Shown: positions 41,844 to 53,436, counted from the first letter of the stretch. The stretch: 64,000 nt of DNA from Clonostachys chloroleuca (GCA_037952775.1 JBANAY010000003.1:8370001-8434000); one strand, 5' to 3'. Notes: generated from the letters alone by a model not told the origin. Made by a program: numbers and translations.

Positions 41844-43762
41844 CTTGGAGGGAGATGTTTGGGGTCAATTGAATGGTGTCTGGAGGAGGAGATGCCAGCG
41901 AGATATTTCAACGACGCGCTCCCATCGTACGACACCAGAGAGCCGGGTTGGGACGAGCCGAGTTGGAGCCCAGAGGGAATCCATTAATTAGGGCCGGCGA
42001 ATCCCACATCGCCCACCAGCCACCCCTCAGTGCCCACTGCGACGTGAGCCCTCTGGGTGACACACACCGCTATCCCATCCGTAGATTAGATCGATCAGTC
42101 AATCAATCAGTGAATGGCCTATGTATGCCCTAGCGTTTCGAGGGTCTTGGAGGTGCAATTGGTCCTCGTAGTTGCAGATTAATGGAGTTCATCTGTGCCC
42201 CTCACTGGGTTTAGACAGCCCCTCCTCCACATTGATAGAAAGTGACAATAGAAACGGATATCGTTTGATAGCCCCCGTTGGTGTGGATATGGCTAACGCA
42301 CATTGGCCTGTTAAATTCCAAGCTGTTATTCCAAGCCGTTATTTTGGTTTATTCTAAGCGATGCCCTCTTTGCAATATGCGTGATTGAACTCTAGGAATC
42401 GGGATTTTACATGGGTGGTTGATCGACAGCCCGTATTCGGGTAGCTAAGCGCACACGAATACTAAAACTGATTTTCCCAGATGCCAATGCCTGAGCGTCC
42501 TTCAGCCAGACAACGCAGAGAAGCCATCGTGGTTTAATATTCACGTGGGTGTTTTTCTCGTAGGATCTATCATTCCATAAGAGATTGTCCTACCAGCATG
42601 TTGACGGGTTATGACCGGCCGTCACTTCTTAGGGGAAAGAGCCACGCATCTCGCCTTCGGTGTAAGTGAGAACAACAGCTCAACTTCATAGTCGCTACTG
42701 GGGTTAAACCTATGGCAAAGCTTTTGTCCTTATGGCAAATAGCTGTAAATCTCTGTGGATCTATTGCCCTGCTTCGGCGGGGGGCACTCAAAAGTTCAGT
42801 CCAGGACTGTTAGCACAAACTCCTCTCGCTTTCTTAGAACAACATTAGCTAGCAGGGCAAAATAGGCGACCGCAGGAATACTCAAGTGTTGAAGTAGATA
42901 CATGCGTAGCTCCTTTAATCCTGCCGAGTTAATTGATCCCGGTCAAACCAATGTACTCTTAGTCTCACTAACGTGCCTAAAACATCCATCCATTAACCTT
43001 CCAGGCTTCTTGGATCTCATATTCTCAGTAGCACAACCGACATTATGTCAGGTAATTACCATAGTCGATCTTCTTGCTATTGAAGAGCCGAATCTAAATC
43101 TGTTGCTACTAACTACTAGATGGGGAAGGCAGGGCTCGCTTAAGCCTGCTAGGCTAGTCCAGGAACCCGGCGGAGTATCGTACCTAAAGTATTCGGTAGA
43201 CATGATGTCAAGGGTCCAGGAGAAGTGACGCGGTCATCACGGACCCTCGGTGAAGCTGGTTGTAGAGTTGCCCTTGTGAGTGTAACATAGAAGTCCTTTC
43301 TATCCTTTCGACAGACAAGTCAGAGCCCACATTTGTGTAATGGGGTTGCAAGCCATGATGCCATGAAACATGATGGTAGTGCGACGATGTAAGGGAAGGG
43401 CGAATTATCCTTGGCCACGCCACCCTTTGTCTACGGTCTCCGATTAAATTAGAGCTGTGGGAACGGTTCCACGTGCCGGCGCGGAAGAGGCCCCAATGCA
43501 TAAGTGGCTGGTGAGCTCCGTTGTCCCTTCTCGGAGGGTGGTGGCGCCACAATGCCGGGTCTCCCTTCAGGTAAGCGTTTGGCAATTGTGGCTCGGAAAC
43601 GGCTAGCGGTTTGGCCGCCCCCAATTGTCTGCTGATTCGTTCCAATAGCCTCCAGCGTTGACACTTGGCTGGACGGCTGAAACTCCTTCGCTAAACTAAT
43701 CGGCCTCCCTTCTTTCTAGCATTGATTCACTCTGTTACTTCTTTTCCTATCCGCCGCACAAG
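41844..43762. promoter_or_regulatory. Divergent intergenic region between the SDR gene and erv2
   Basis: 1.9 kb between divergent starts. A 108-codon ATG frame at 42902-43228 has no recognisable domain and poor codon bias and was not accepted. Confidence 0.5.
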
Positions 43763-44425
43763 ATGGCGCGGCGACATCATCTTACGCTGTCCCTGGCGTT
43801 GGCCTTTCTCATCCTGTTCAGCGTATCATATCTATTCCGATCAAGCGCATCATTCTCAGCCTACCCAATGTTCCCAGGCCAGGACACACCCCGAACCGCA
43901 GATGGCCAGGATGGTTTCCAAGTTGACTTGGGTGATTTGCCCGTGGGCATTCTGGAGGGTGGATCTATCGCTCCCAAACTCGAGAATGCGACTCTGAAGT
44001 ATGTCCCTTGCGTGTGAATGCAATGCGATCAACTCACTGACTACGAATCACAGGGCTGAGCTCGGCCGCGCGACATGGAAGTTCCTCCACACGATGGCCG
44101 CCCGATTCCCCGAGAAGCCGACCGAGAGCGATCGCCTTGCCCTCAAATCCTTCATCGGCCTCTTTGGCAGACTCTACCCATGCGGCGACTGCGCCGAGCA
44201 CTTCCGCAAGGTGCTGGCCAAGAACCCCCTCAGACCTACGACCGCAACGCTGTTGCCGGGTGGCTCTGCTATGTGCACAACATTGTCAACAAGCGCTTGA
44301 AGAAGCCAGAGTTTGACTGCAACAAGATTGGCGACTTCTATGACTGTGGCTGTGGCGATGAGGACAAGAACAAGGAGAAGGGCGCGGACAAGGCGTCGTC
44401 GCAGCTTGAACTCGAAAAACCGTAG
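43763..44425 (+). CDS. erv2: ER FAD-linked sulfhydryl oxidase Erv2 (one-base frameshift in a C run)
   Basis: Erv2 passes electrons from protein thiols to oxygen in the endoplasmic reticulum. Exon 1 (43763-43998) encodes a basic start and a hydrophobic anchor (about residues 7-25). An intron lies at 43999-44053 (GTATGT, CTGAC, CACAG), and splicing gives TLKAELGRATWKFLHTM, the family's FAD-binding entry. The active-site CxxC is Y-P-C-G-D-C; later come H-V/N-x-V-N-K (HNIVNKRLKK) and the C-terminal pair in FDCNKIGDFYDCGC. The frame breaks at 44225-44229, where five C stand for an expected six (K-N-P-P-Q-T). With one base restored the protein has 202 residues, the normal family size. As read, the break removes the FAD-contact helices and C-terminal Cys, so I suspect a sequence error. 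Confidence 0.85.
43999..44053 (+). other. erv2 intron
   Basis: 55 bases, GTATGT donor, CTGAC branch, CACAG acceptor, splitting a Lys codon. Confidence 0.9.
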
Positions 44426-44872
44426 GGAGGATTCGGAAAGACGGGCGAGATAGACCTGTTTGTCTTGCTTTTATCATCTGCATGGTCCCTATGGGGCCTT
44501 TTTCATTCCATTTTTGTTTACAAAGAATCAGCGGGAATCGGGCAATTTTTTAGAGCAGATATTGTTAAATACAACTGTGCATTTGATCGACTTCGTTCTT
44601 GGCGGCGAGCAATTGGATGTTAAGGTCCCTAATGTTTTGGTACGTACCTTCCGTCTAACTGGGGTCACGTGACTATATGACATCTTCTTGGCACGGCTGC
44701 GCGTTCAGAGCTGCCTGAGCTACGCTTTGGTGGGTAGAGCTCCAGTCCCTCCGCCTAGACGACCTCACAATCAAACATCAACTCAACAAGGCTGCACGTG
44801 AAGCATTGACACCTTGCTTCTTCACCCGAAACTGCAAATTTAATACAACCTTGCTCTAAGCCTCTAGACACC
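44426..44872. promoter_or_regulatory. Short interval between erv2 and pre3
   Basis: 447 bases containing the erv2 terminator region and the pre3 promoter, including the palindromic E-box at 44664-44673. Confidence 0.6.
44664..44673. promoter_or_regulatory. GTCACGTGAC palindrome (CACGTG E-box)
   Basis: A perfect ten-base palindrome about 200 bases upstream of the pre3 ATG. The CACGTG core is bound by bHLH factors such as Cbf1, Pho4/NUC-1 and USF-type proteins. The binding factor here is unknown. Confidence 0.55.
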
Positions 44873-45909
44873 ATGGAGTTTGGCCGAAGCGGAGCTCTGA
44901 ACGAAGGCAAGTTGTTCAACTTGTCGACTGGATGGATGTTGGGCGGATGATTAACTTGGATGACTATAGATGGCATCCATGTGGATATGAACCGCCTGAA
45001 GAAGGGCGAAGTCAAGTAAGTTCTCTACAACCCCCAAGATCTTGCAGTGGGAAGTCAAGCTAACGCGGGGTACATAGCCTCGGAACATCGATGTATGCAT
45101 GCCGTTACCGCCCCCCAATTTGATGGTACCATGTTTAACACTTGACACAGCATGGCAGTGACATTCAAGGATGGCGTTATTCTTGGTGCGTACCTGGAAC
45201 CGTACATGCCGTGGGCGTTATCATTTTAGGCTGACACGAAGGCTCAGGTGCTGATTCTCGAACGACGACTGGCGCCTACATCGCCAATCGAGTCACAGAC
45301 AAGCTGACGAGAGTACACGACACAATCTGGTGCTGCCGCTCTGGCTCAGCAGCAGACACCCAGGCCGTTGCCGATATCGTCCAGTACCAGCTTGGACTCT
45401 TCTCCATGCACAGCGGCAAGCCTCCCATGACGCAAACTGCTGCCTCTATCTTCCAGGAGATCTGCTACGCCAACAAGGATCAGCTATCGTAAGTTTCCGC
45501 CCGATATATGTAAAAAGGAAGAAGATTTGAAGTTTGGGTCTTTGAACAGCATGCTGATATCTGAATGACGTATAGAGCGGGTCTTATCATTGCGGGCTGG
45601 GACGAGCGATTCGGAGGACAGGTCTATCAGATTCCGCTTGGCGGCTCCCTTCACAAGCAGCCTTATGCCATTAGTGGCTCAGGTTCAACATACATCTACG
45701 GCTACTGCGATGCGAACTGGAAGGAAGGCATGGAGGAGGAGGAGGCAGTTGACTTTGTCAAGAATTCGCTGCGGGAGGCTATCAAGTGGGACGGCAGCTC
45801 TGGAGGTGTAATCCGCATGGTGGTTTTGACCAAGGAGGGAGCGGACCGACACTTGTACCTCCCAGACACCAACTATGCCGAGAGGCATAATGAGAATCTC
45901 TCCCTGTGA
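44873..45909 (+). CDS. pre3: 20S proteasome catalytic subunit beta-1 (Pre3)
   Basis: Pre3 supplies the caspase-like site of the 20S proteasome. Six exons give 234 residues: 44873-44906, 44970-45015, 45078-45092, 45151-45185, 45248-45488 and 45576-45909. The first intron must use a GC donor (GAAG|GCAAGT); only this keeps N-E-D-G-I-H-V-D in frame. Exon 3 is a 15-base microexon encoding L-G-T-S plus parts of Asn and Ile. It carries Gly29/Thr30, the autoprocessing site and N-terminal catalytic Thr. Downstream blocks [21 protein letters not shown] and IPLGGS are diagnostic. The propeptide is 29 residues. Splicing the other introns (GTAAGT, GTATGC, GTGCGT, GTAAGT donors) gives an unbroken family sequence. 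It lies 447 bases after erv2 on the same strand. Confidence 0.95.
45078..45092 (+). other. 15-base microexon of pre3 carrying the catalytic threonine
   Basis: Flanked by ATAG before and GTATGC after. Both junctions are required to read N-L-G-T-S-I-M-A-V-T-F, which is invariant in beta-1 subunits. Confidence 0.9.
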
Positions 45910-48900
45910 GTTTAGAGTTAATGATTGACCGGGGGAATGTGGAAGTATAAACAGAACAGAAACAGCTGCAATAGCCAGTTGTCAACGACAAAATGCAAAA
46001 TGAAAAACCGCATCGGTCATACTCAAGACATCTATACTGGGAATATCATGTGCTAAAAAGCTACTGTAGTTGGGCTTATTGTAAGGCAAAACTCATTGTC
46101 TTAACTTTTGTTGTATACCTAGCTGGTATGCCAATCACGCCAAGTTCGATGGATGTTCCATCTCTCACCACCTGCAGCACTATGCCACGCATTAGGTTTC
46201 GAGATTCGGTGGTTTCGTGCAACCCCTTTCCATCATCTTATGCATGCGTGACCTGGACAAGAGTCAGAGATGCGGTCGAGCCGTCATCTTACGTACGCCT
46301 GACTAGATTGTACCAGGATGAAGGGCCCTGTGCCACTGGCTCTCTACGGACCAGGAGGGGCCATGCAAGCCTTCGCGAAGGCGTTGGGCAAGAATGTGAT
46401 GATCTCACTGTAGGTACTTGGTATAAGTTGGTTGGTTGACATAGGGTAAGGTGACGGGGATGGTATAGGTAGGGGGTTTGTCAAGGAGGAATAAGGTTCA
46501 TCCTGCTATTTGATCGTTTTCCCTTTAGTAGAAAGTTTGCTAAAATCGGAGAACGGCATACCGGCCACAACGGGAGTGCCTCCCGTATCACCCGGTGGTG
46601 GCTGGATCTGCAGCCTTGTCATTTCAAAGCGGGCGTAGAGTAAGATAGGTACATGACGGGATGGGAGAGGGACTGGGTTTGATTTGCCAGATTGGAAAGT
46701 ACTACTTTATCTCCCTTTCGTCATTTCTGGGCTATTCTTGGGCGTTAGCGTGGGAGATCCTTTGAGCGTTTCGGACGCTGGCGTGTGCGACCAGATAAGG
46801 ATCCTGTTGGCTACGAGGGGGTACGAAGTACGACAAAGAGTGAGGCTGATAAGATGAACAAGATGACAGGCGGATGCGGTGAGAGCTCCGGCGCAGTGTC
46901 TCGGTAGCCCGGGCAGGCTGTACACGACTCGAGCAGCGCCCCCGTGGTGGTGATTCCTGTCTGGGTGGAGGGCCGCGGGATCGATTGGGGAGCCGGCTGG
47001 AACCCACGTGGGCGGTGCCTTGGCTCACAGCGCGACAGCGATGCCGCAAGAGGTTTATAATATGGATGGATGGTGCTAACTTAAAACTGGCTGCCAGGGC
47101 GAGATGTCATTTAATGGCGGAACAGCAGATGGATTTACGGCCGGCTCCCACTTGTCTCGGGCGTCTCCTCTCTTACCTTGACCTCTCTTTCCCCTGGCCC
47201 TGGTGCTGAAATTGCTTCTTCCTGGAATCATTTATTGAATTCTCCTGCTGCTCCAGGCTGCGTGTCCGGGATCGCTGCCTCGCATTGGCCACCACCTGTC
47301 TGACGGATGTGAAGGACCAACGACGCTGATTCGCACGTCGCCACTCGCTGGCGTCAGGCTGGTGCCGTTGCAGTAAAAAGGCACGGGGGCCTTAACTCCC
47401 ATCACCGCCAATCTCCTCCTCCACCCGTGTAGTAGGAAGAAGTGCTGGCTCGCGTACATTATAATAGAGCTGCCCCCCCACCCTCTGCTGCTTGCTATCT
47501 TCCAAGCCTATTTGCGACTTCTGCGTGTGGCAGAAGGCAGAGGAAGGGCCAAAGGTGACCAAGAGAGCCAGTCCCCTTTCTGGAATAGATATTCCTCCCC
47601 ACGTCAGAAGAGGCAAACCCAAGACCGGATTAAAACACAAAGAAAGAAAGAATAGCCTGCTCACGGGACCTTTTTTCTAGCCGTCCTCTTGCTTGCTTAC
47701 CTGGGCACACGGGAGAGTTTCCAGAACACTGCCAGATCCAAGCCAAGGGGATATAAGGAAGAAAAAGGTTTAGCAGAGGAGCAGAACCTTGCACTCAGGT
47801 GCCCCGAGATCGTGAGTCGCTCCCCCTACCATCCATTGTCCTCCTGGCGCTGGGCCAATTTAGCTTGCCTGTCCCGCACCTACTGTCCCGACCCGGCTTT
47901 GGGTTGAAGCCTGAGATCGACAGGGGGATTGGTTCTTTATTCTTGCAGAGGAATAATTCAAGGCAAAGGCAGTCAGAGCTGAGTCGAGTTGAGCATAGGA
48001 ATCGAAGTTCGAGTCGCATTGCACGCGCATCGTTGTGTCGCCCCGTCGCTATCTGCAACAGCCACGGCTTTCACAATCGGGCGCTCGACGACAGCATCAA
48101 CCAAGCAAGCACGTCCCTGTTTCTTTCGATGACGGTAAGTCCCACAACTTTCTTTCCATCTTGCTGTTATGCCTCTGCCTCTGCCTGCTCCCGTGTGCTT
48201 GTTCCCTGTCACATCTGCTTCTGGCTTTTCTGCCATTGCCTCGGGCCGCTCCTTGAGGCTGCCTTTCATGCTGCCCCTCCTCCGTGGCACCCCCTTACAC
48301 CGACCTTTGCGTCACTTCTTCCAGGGCTGCGGCCCCCGAGATATCAGTTGGAGGGGGTCCCCAGCGCAAGTGGGTGGCGCCAGGAGTTGCCGCAGGGTTG
48401 GAGGATGATACCCAAGACCAACCTTGTCAGGACGTGCACTTTGTCGCGCAAATACGGAATGCATTCACCCTTTCTTTTTCCGTTGGGCTGCTGGCACAAC
48501 GCACGTGCTTGCTATCGCTGCTCTCAGACGTCAACATCCCACGCTGCACGCGCCAGGCACGAAAAGCAGGGCAGGGCCGCTCCACCATAAGAGGAATGAC
48601 GTGAATTGGGATTGGGTGTCCCAATCGACGCCACACTCAAAATGAGAAACGACAGCAGTGCAAGCGACGCATATCGCATGGATTGCAGCGGGCGCATCAA
48701 AAAGCAAGGCGGGTTTCCGTTGCCTTGCTGTAGGCTAAACCATCATCGTCACATCGGTTTGCTCTATGGAACTGGATCGTCACATCTACCGAGGATCTAG
48801 CTCCGAGCCCTCGTGTGCCCCTCCGACTTTCGCACGTAGGCATACGCACTGCCGCTGGTGGCTGACGAGGTTGAGGCCAAAAAGTGGCGCATCCGTGACG

Positions 48901-49932
48901 ATTCAAGGCAAATCGTGGAGGCGATCGCCTCCAGGTACGCTACCAGCACCGACTATCACCTGCAATAGTGCACCCTGGCCCGCAATTCCCAGGGTCTCGT
49001 TCTGGCCCTGCTTTCTTTTTCTGGCTGTGGTCCTTCTGCTTGTTCGGCTGGCATCGGAACGACGCTGACTCCTGCGAGCCTGTGCATCGCAAGCTTCCTG
49101 ACCGGTGCCCACAGAGTCGTCTCGAACCAGGCGGCGCATGGGCAAGCTCCCATTGCCGCCCAACGCCTCGACGACATCGCGAGTAACTCACGGGCCGGTG
49201 CTGTGGCACTGCGGCGGTACAACCCAACAGCCCCCACTGGCTGGCTGCTGCCGGTGCTCGATGCACTGATCGCAGCTAGGCCCAACTGGACGCCTGCTCG
49301 GCAGCGTTGCGCCTCCGCTGTGGTCCACTGAATCGAGTCTGCGCCAGTGGCACCCGACTCATTTCACTCGCACCTGATTCTGTCTGACAGGTCTCGTCCC
49401 GCGTCTCCATCCAATCCGCCACGCCTCTCCTCCGCGCGCCCCGTTTGCATCTCTTTCCCTCACCAATCCCCCACTATTCCGTCCTGTTTCTGTTCTTTTG
49501 CAACCACCCGTTTCTTGTATCCGGCAATCCATCCATCTCCGTCTCCTACATCGCCGGCCTCTCCTTTTCTTTCCTTGTTCGTGTCTTATGCGCCGTCTTT
49601 TCTTATATCCTGCCTCTTGTTGATATCTGTTGTCGCTTCTGTATCTTGCCCCATCTGCTCCGTGTCTTTTTCTCTCGTTCTTTTTGGGCATCGTCTAGCA
49701 GCTCCCCACCCCTCCTCGGTCCATTCTCCTGACGTTCCTGTCACGAGCTCGAACCCTTGATTTAAACCCTTAACTCGAAACTAATATCCCTCGGTGCCCT
49801 TCTCCAGCGCAGCTGAATCATTTGCGACCAATCGCAATCGCTCTTATCGCCTAGAATCTGATCATCCTCGTCGCCTGCCCTCGACGTCCCTCGAACCGCC
49901 ACCCCTGGATCTGCTTGCTTGCGTACGATGCT
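45910..49932. promoter_or_regulatory. Four-kilobase interval and probable long leader of the cyclin gene
   Basis: No accepted coding gene. From about 47700 the sequence turns C/T-rich like a fungal leader. A strong donor (ACGGTAAGTC) at about 48134 and an acceptor-like CTGACAG near 49391 could bound a leader intron of about 1.25 kb; alternative acceptors exist. Many short upstream ATGs would suppress translation unless spliced out. A 264-codon frame at 47799-48590 begins at GTG and is not convincing. Confidence 0.45.
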
Positions 49933-51450
49933 ATGGCTGCAGTAATCGGCGACTACGCTCACGACCCTACGACGCCCTTCCATACCATGATCGCAAACCC
50001 GCCCCTACAACACCACCATCAACACCAACATCCTCGCGACTCGTCGCCTTATCGCCCAACGAGCCGTTCGCGGCAGTCTTCTACCCCGCGCCCCCAACGG
50101 CAAGGGTCCACTACTGACAAGGTGCCTGATTCCGAGCCTGACGCACAGAGACAAGCAAGGCAAGGCATCTCTGAGTCTCGACTCCCTTCGCCGCCTTCGT
50201 CCTCGTCGCCTGCTGCCGTCTCCAACCCTAACCCAACCCACGATGGGAGAGAAGTGCATATGGCGTCCGATATAAGAGATTCTGCTACCAGCCATGGGCA
50301 CCCCTCCTCCACATCCTCGGCCCCGCGCCAACCTCCCTTATCGCAGCAGCAGCAACCATCGCCGGCCTCCGATGACTTCTTGATAGCGAACCCAGCGGTC
50401 ACGCCCGCGTTGGCTGCTCCGTCGAGGCAGACCGTCATCCATGTCCGTGACATTGCTCATATCAAGTCGCTGGCACAGTCCAATATGCTGGGAAATACAG
50501 GTTCTGGGTTGCTGGACGACCCCCTCTCCAACAGATGAAATATGATATTAGTGGTATGCCTATTGCCGACGTCATCGAGATGGTTGCGGCACTCCTCACA
50601 AAAATTACCTCCACCAACGACCTGCAGCATGATGCCATGCAACGCAACGTGTCGCATCAACAGCAAGCCAACCTGCCGAATGAGGGGGAGCGGCTCCCAT
50701 ATCAGCTCCATGAACCATTCTGTGCTCGCCTTTCACGGCAAGAATGTCCCCGCCATCACCATTCTTAGCTACCTTGCACGCATTCACAAATACTGCCCCA
50801 CTACGTTTGAGGTGTTCCTGAGCTTGCTGGTGTACTTTGATCGCATGACGGAGCGCGTGAACTTTTTAGTGAGCCATGGTGACGAGGGGAATCCCATGAG
50901 ATCGAGGGGACAGTCAAGGGCCACCTCGACATCCCGCACGGATGTGTCCATGCGGGAAAACCCAGAACCAGATGCTGCTGATGAGACCGACTCTGATCTT
51001 GCGGATGACGAGGATGAGGATGACGAGATGGAGGGATCAGCGGCGGGGTCGAACCGCCCCGATAGTGGGCGTCCTCTTCCCGAGGAGCTGCCAAGTGCCC
51101 ACGGACCATCAACCTATTTCGTGGTTGATAGTTTCAATATTCATAGGTTGATTATTGCTGGAGTGACCTGCTCTAGTAAATTTTTCTCGGACGTTTTTTA
51201 CACCAACTCGAGATATGCCAAGGTTAGTCGCCACATACCCGACCCCGGCTCCCTTTCTGAACGCCTCTCTAACCTGTTATTATTCTAGGTCGGTGGTCTC
51301 CCACTACCCGAGCTCAACCACCTTGAGCTGCAGTTCCTCGTTCTCAACGATTTCCGGCTAGCTGTGCCAGTGGAAGACCTGGAAGCTTATGCCACCATGC
51401 TGGTCGAGTTTTATGCTCGTGAGACTGCTTCTGAAAACCCAGCTGCGTGA
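49933..51450 (+). CDS. Pho80/Pcl7-class cyclin (two compensating homopolymer frameshifts)
   Basis: Cyclin partner of a Pho85-type kinase, controlling phosphate, glycogen or stress responses. From the ATG at 49933 an unstructured Pro/Ser/Gln-rich region of about 195 residues leads to the cyclin domain: MPIADVIEMVAALLTKI, then F-H-G-K-N-V-P-A-I-T-I, HKYCPTTFEVFLSLLVYFDRM, an acidic insert of about 75 residues, and S-F-N-I-H-R-L-I-I-A-G-V-T...FYTNSRYAK. One intron (51223-51288, GTTAGT, CTAAC, CTAG) joins to VGGLPLPELN. The frame breaks twice: a C run of five at 50520-50524 (six expected) and a G run of five at 50684-50688 (four expected). Corrected length is 483 residues. Sequence is closer to the Pcl6/Pcl7 side than to yeast Pho80, but it could be the orthologue of the Neurospora regulator PREG. 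Confidence 0.8.
51223..51288 (+). other. Intron in the cyclin gene
   Basis: 66 bases, GTTAGT donor, CTCTAAC branch, TTCTAG acceptor, phase 0, inside the conserved N-S-R-Y-A-K-V-G-G block. Confidence 0.9.
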
Positions 51451-52846
51451 TACGTTTTAAAGAATAATGAAATATCACGAGGATCTTTTTAACATGGGAG
51501 ATCTTTTGCCTTGTTGGAATGACGGCGATGTAAGAGGAGAGCTTCGCGGTTCGCACATTATATGGGAGACATGTGGATTTTTTCATATGGACGGGAAGGG
51601 TGAAACCTTTACCTCCCGCCAGGAACGGAGGGCATTTGGAGCCACAGATCCCCGTATGGTGGCAACCACCTGGACATACTGTACGCGCCTTGTGTACACA
51701 CGACCTGTTTATGACTGGAACTTTTTTAAACTATTTTTATCTATCTCGGGGCAGGAAAGACCGGGGAGATCTGGGCAGGTGAGCAGTGGGCTGCCTGATG
51801 AACCCAGGATGTTATGACTGGCGCCGGAGCGTTTGATGGACAGTGTTCACGCACCAAACAAACGAAAGACAAGAAAGGGGATTCTCATCTGGGACTTTTA
51901 GTTGGTTAGACGTTTGGTTCCCCCTCTTCTTGCCACTCTTGACGGGGACTTATATTTCGCGGGAAAGGATTTCGGGCTGGCAGGACATGATAGGCGAGGA
52001 ACGGTAAGGGGAAGGTCTTCATTATTTTCCTTTAGCCTCCACTGGCAAGTAGAGGAAGGTCGGGTAATCACTACATTTCTACAGGGGCGAACCATTGCAA
52101 AGGCGTTTGAAGGCGTTCATAGGGAAACGAATTAAAGAGAACTTAGTTATTTGTTGATTTTCTTCCATTTCTGGGTTTGCTATGATACTATGGTCTCTTG
52201 CGCTTGCTGTGATTGGCTGATGGTTGACCTGTTTTTGCCTCATTGTCTAGCAGCTGATCTTAACTATCGGTGAGAAAACTAATAATACTTCTGTCAGTGC
52301 CTGGGACTAGTATAGGATAGCAATTACATTGTAAACACACTCTCCACGTATTTGCTCCTTAGATCAGCCAGTACGACTTGCTCAGAGGGTGCGATAACGG
52401 CCACCCGACCAAAAAGTTGCGAATGAATAGGGCAGTCAAAAGGTCAACGTCGATATCTTGTAGAGGAAGATTGACATCCAACCAAATTCGGTCCAGATCC
52501 ATCATTCGGACACCGCCTCTGTTACCGTTTTCATAACATTTGGAGATTGTTAATCGATACTAGTATTGCTAGATGCCTCTTTCTTGTCTAACACATCTCT
52601 ACCTGTCTAATTACTCTGTTTCCGAGTGTGGAGGAGACCCAATGGAGATGTAGGACGGTCTCTGTTCCCATAAATACAGCCACATGAGTTAAGTTACTAA
52701 GACCTCAAGCTTCTAGGATTAGACTGGCTAAGGGTTCGTTTCCTCACCTGATCTTTCTTGCAGATGACGGACCATTCCTTCACTAATATTGCACTTGGGA
52801 TCTCTTCGAAAATTCTAGCTGAAAACGATTTAGTAGCCTGTAAAAT
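51451..52846. other. 3' region of the cyclin gene and AT-rich gene-free DNA
   Basis: About 1.4 kb. The first several hundred bases are probably 3' untranslated. Beyond 52140 the sequence is AT-rich and shows no open frame with coding character. Confidence 0.5.
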
Positions 52847-52847
52847 T

Positions 52848-53089
52848 TGAGCCTTTCCATTGGTATCTCGGGGGAGGATGAACGGAAATATGACTGCCTT
52901 GATCCAGACGTGTGGGACGGACGTTCTGTCTCAATCAAGAACATTAGGCTTATCTCATTCCTGAGTAGAACTGCTGAGCAAATCGGAAAATCGCTACTAA
53001 TCCACCGAGCTGGTGACAGCATGTCTGGTGTGGACATGCAAGAACTTACGGACGATGCTCAGCTCTTACCACGCGGCCCTGAAAGGTAG
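52848..53089 (+). pseudogene. Possible decayed coding fragment, about 80 codons
   Basis: An open frame without an ATG start reads as plausible protein (for example W-D-G-R-S-V-S-I-K-N-I-R-L-I-S-F-L, then a tail rich in D, Q and L) and ends with TAG at 53087-53089. Flanking sequence is AT-rich with many stops. No family recognised. It could be an orphan exon or chance; its position at the edge of the decayed island favours a relic. Confidence 0.3.
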
Positions 53090-53360
53090 GAGAGGTAGAA
53101 TTATAGGTAATAATAGGACGTTGAGGGGGCACCTGACCCCAGATGCAGGCAAGCTGAGAGCAAGGTGAGCCAGCTGTGAGAAATGTGAGCTGATTAGGCT
53201 TCTAGGCGAGGCTAATGTGAGCTGGCAAGCTTCTTCCAGCTTTATCTAGGCCAGCCCTCTTCATTTCACCACAACACCAAATTTTCATCACACTACAATC
53301 GCATCATAACTGCAACAAACAAACCAAAACTTGAGATCACTACATCAAACCTCACAGCAA

Positions 53361-53436
53361 GTAAGTGAAAATCGAGGACGGACCACAGTAGAGTGTTTCA
53401 AACCGCCTGGCAACATAAAACTAACTCATCCAGCAG
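53361..53436 (+). other. Leader intron of the first decayed gene
   Basis: GTAAGT donor at 53361, CTAAC branch at 53421-53425, CAG acceptor at 53434-53436 (or 53431-53433). It follows an A/C-rich leader and ends one base before the former start codon, as in the second decayed gene (54941-54997). Confidence 0.6.

Noticed and set aside
42902..43228. 108-codon ATG frame between the SDR gene and erv2
   Set aside because: No homology recognised, poor codon bias, no leader or splice signals; could be a young gene but nothing supports it.
43208..43645. 145-codon minus-strand frame upstream of erv2
   Set aside because: No ATG at the start, no domain, His/Arg-rich chance composition.
47799..48590. 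264-codon open frame on the plus strand before the cyclin gene
   Set aside because: Begins at GTG, has Cys/Pro/Arg-rich chance composition with no domain, and overlaps a probable leader with splice signals.
52783..53037. Minus-strand frame opposite the fragment at 52848-53089
   Set aside because: No family, and composition mirrors the plus-strand reading; strand of the relic remains uncertain but plus is favoured.
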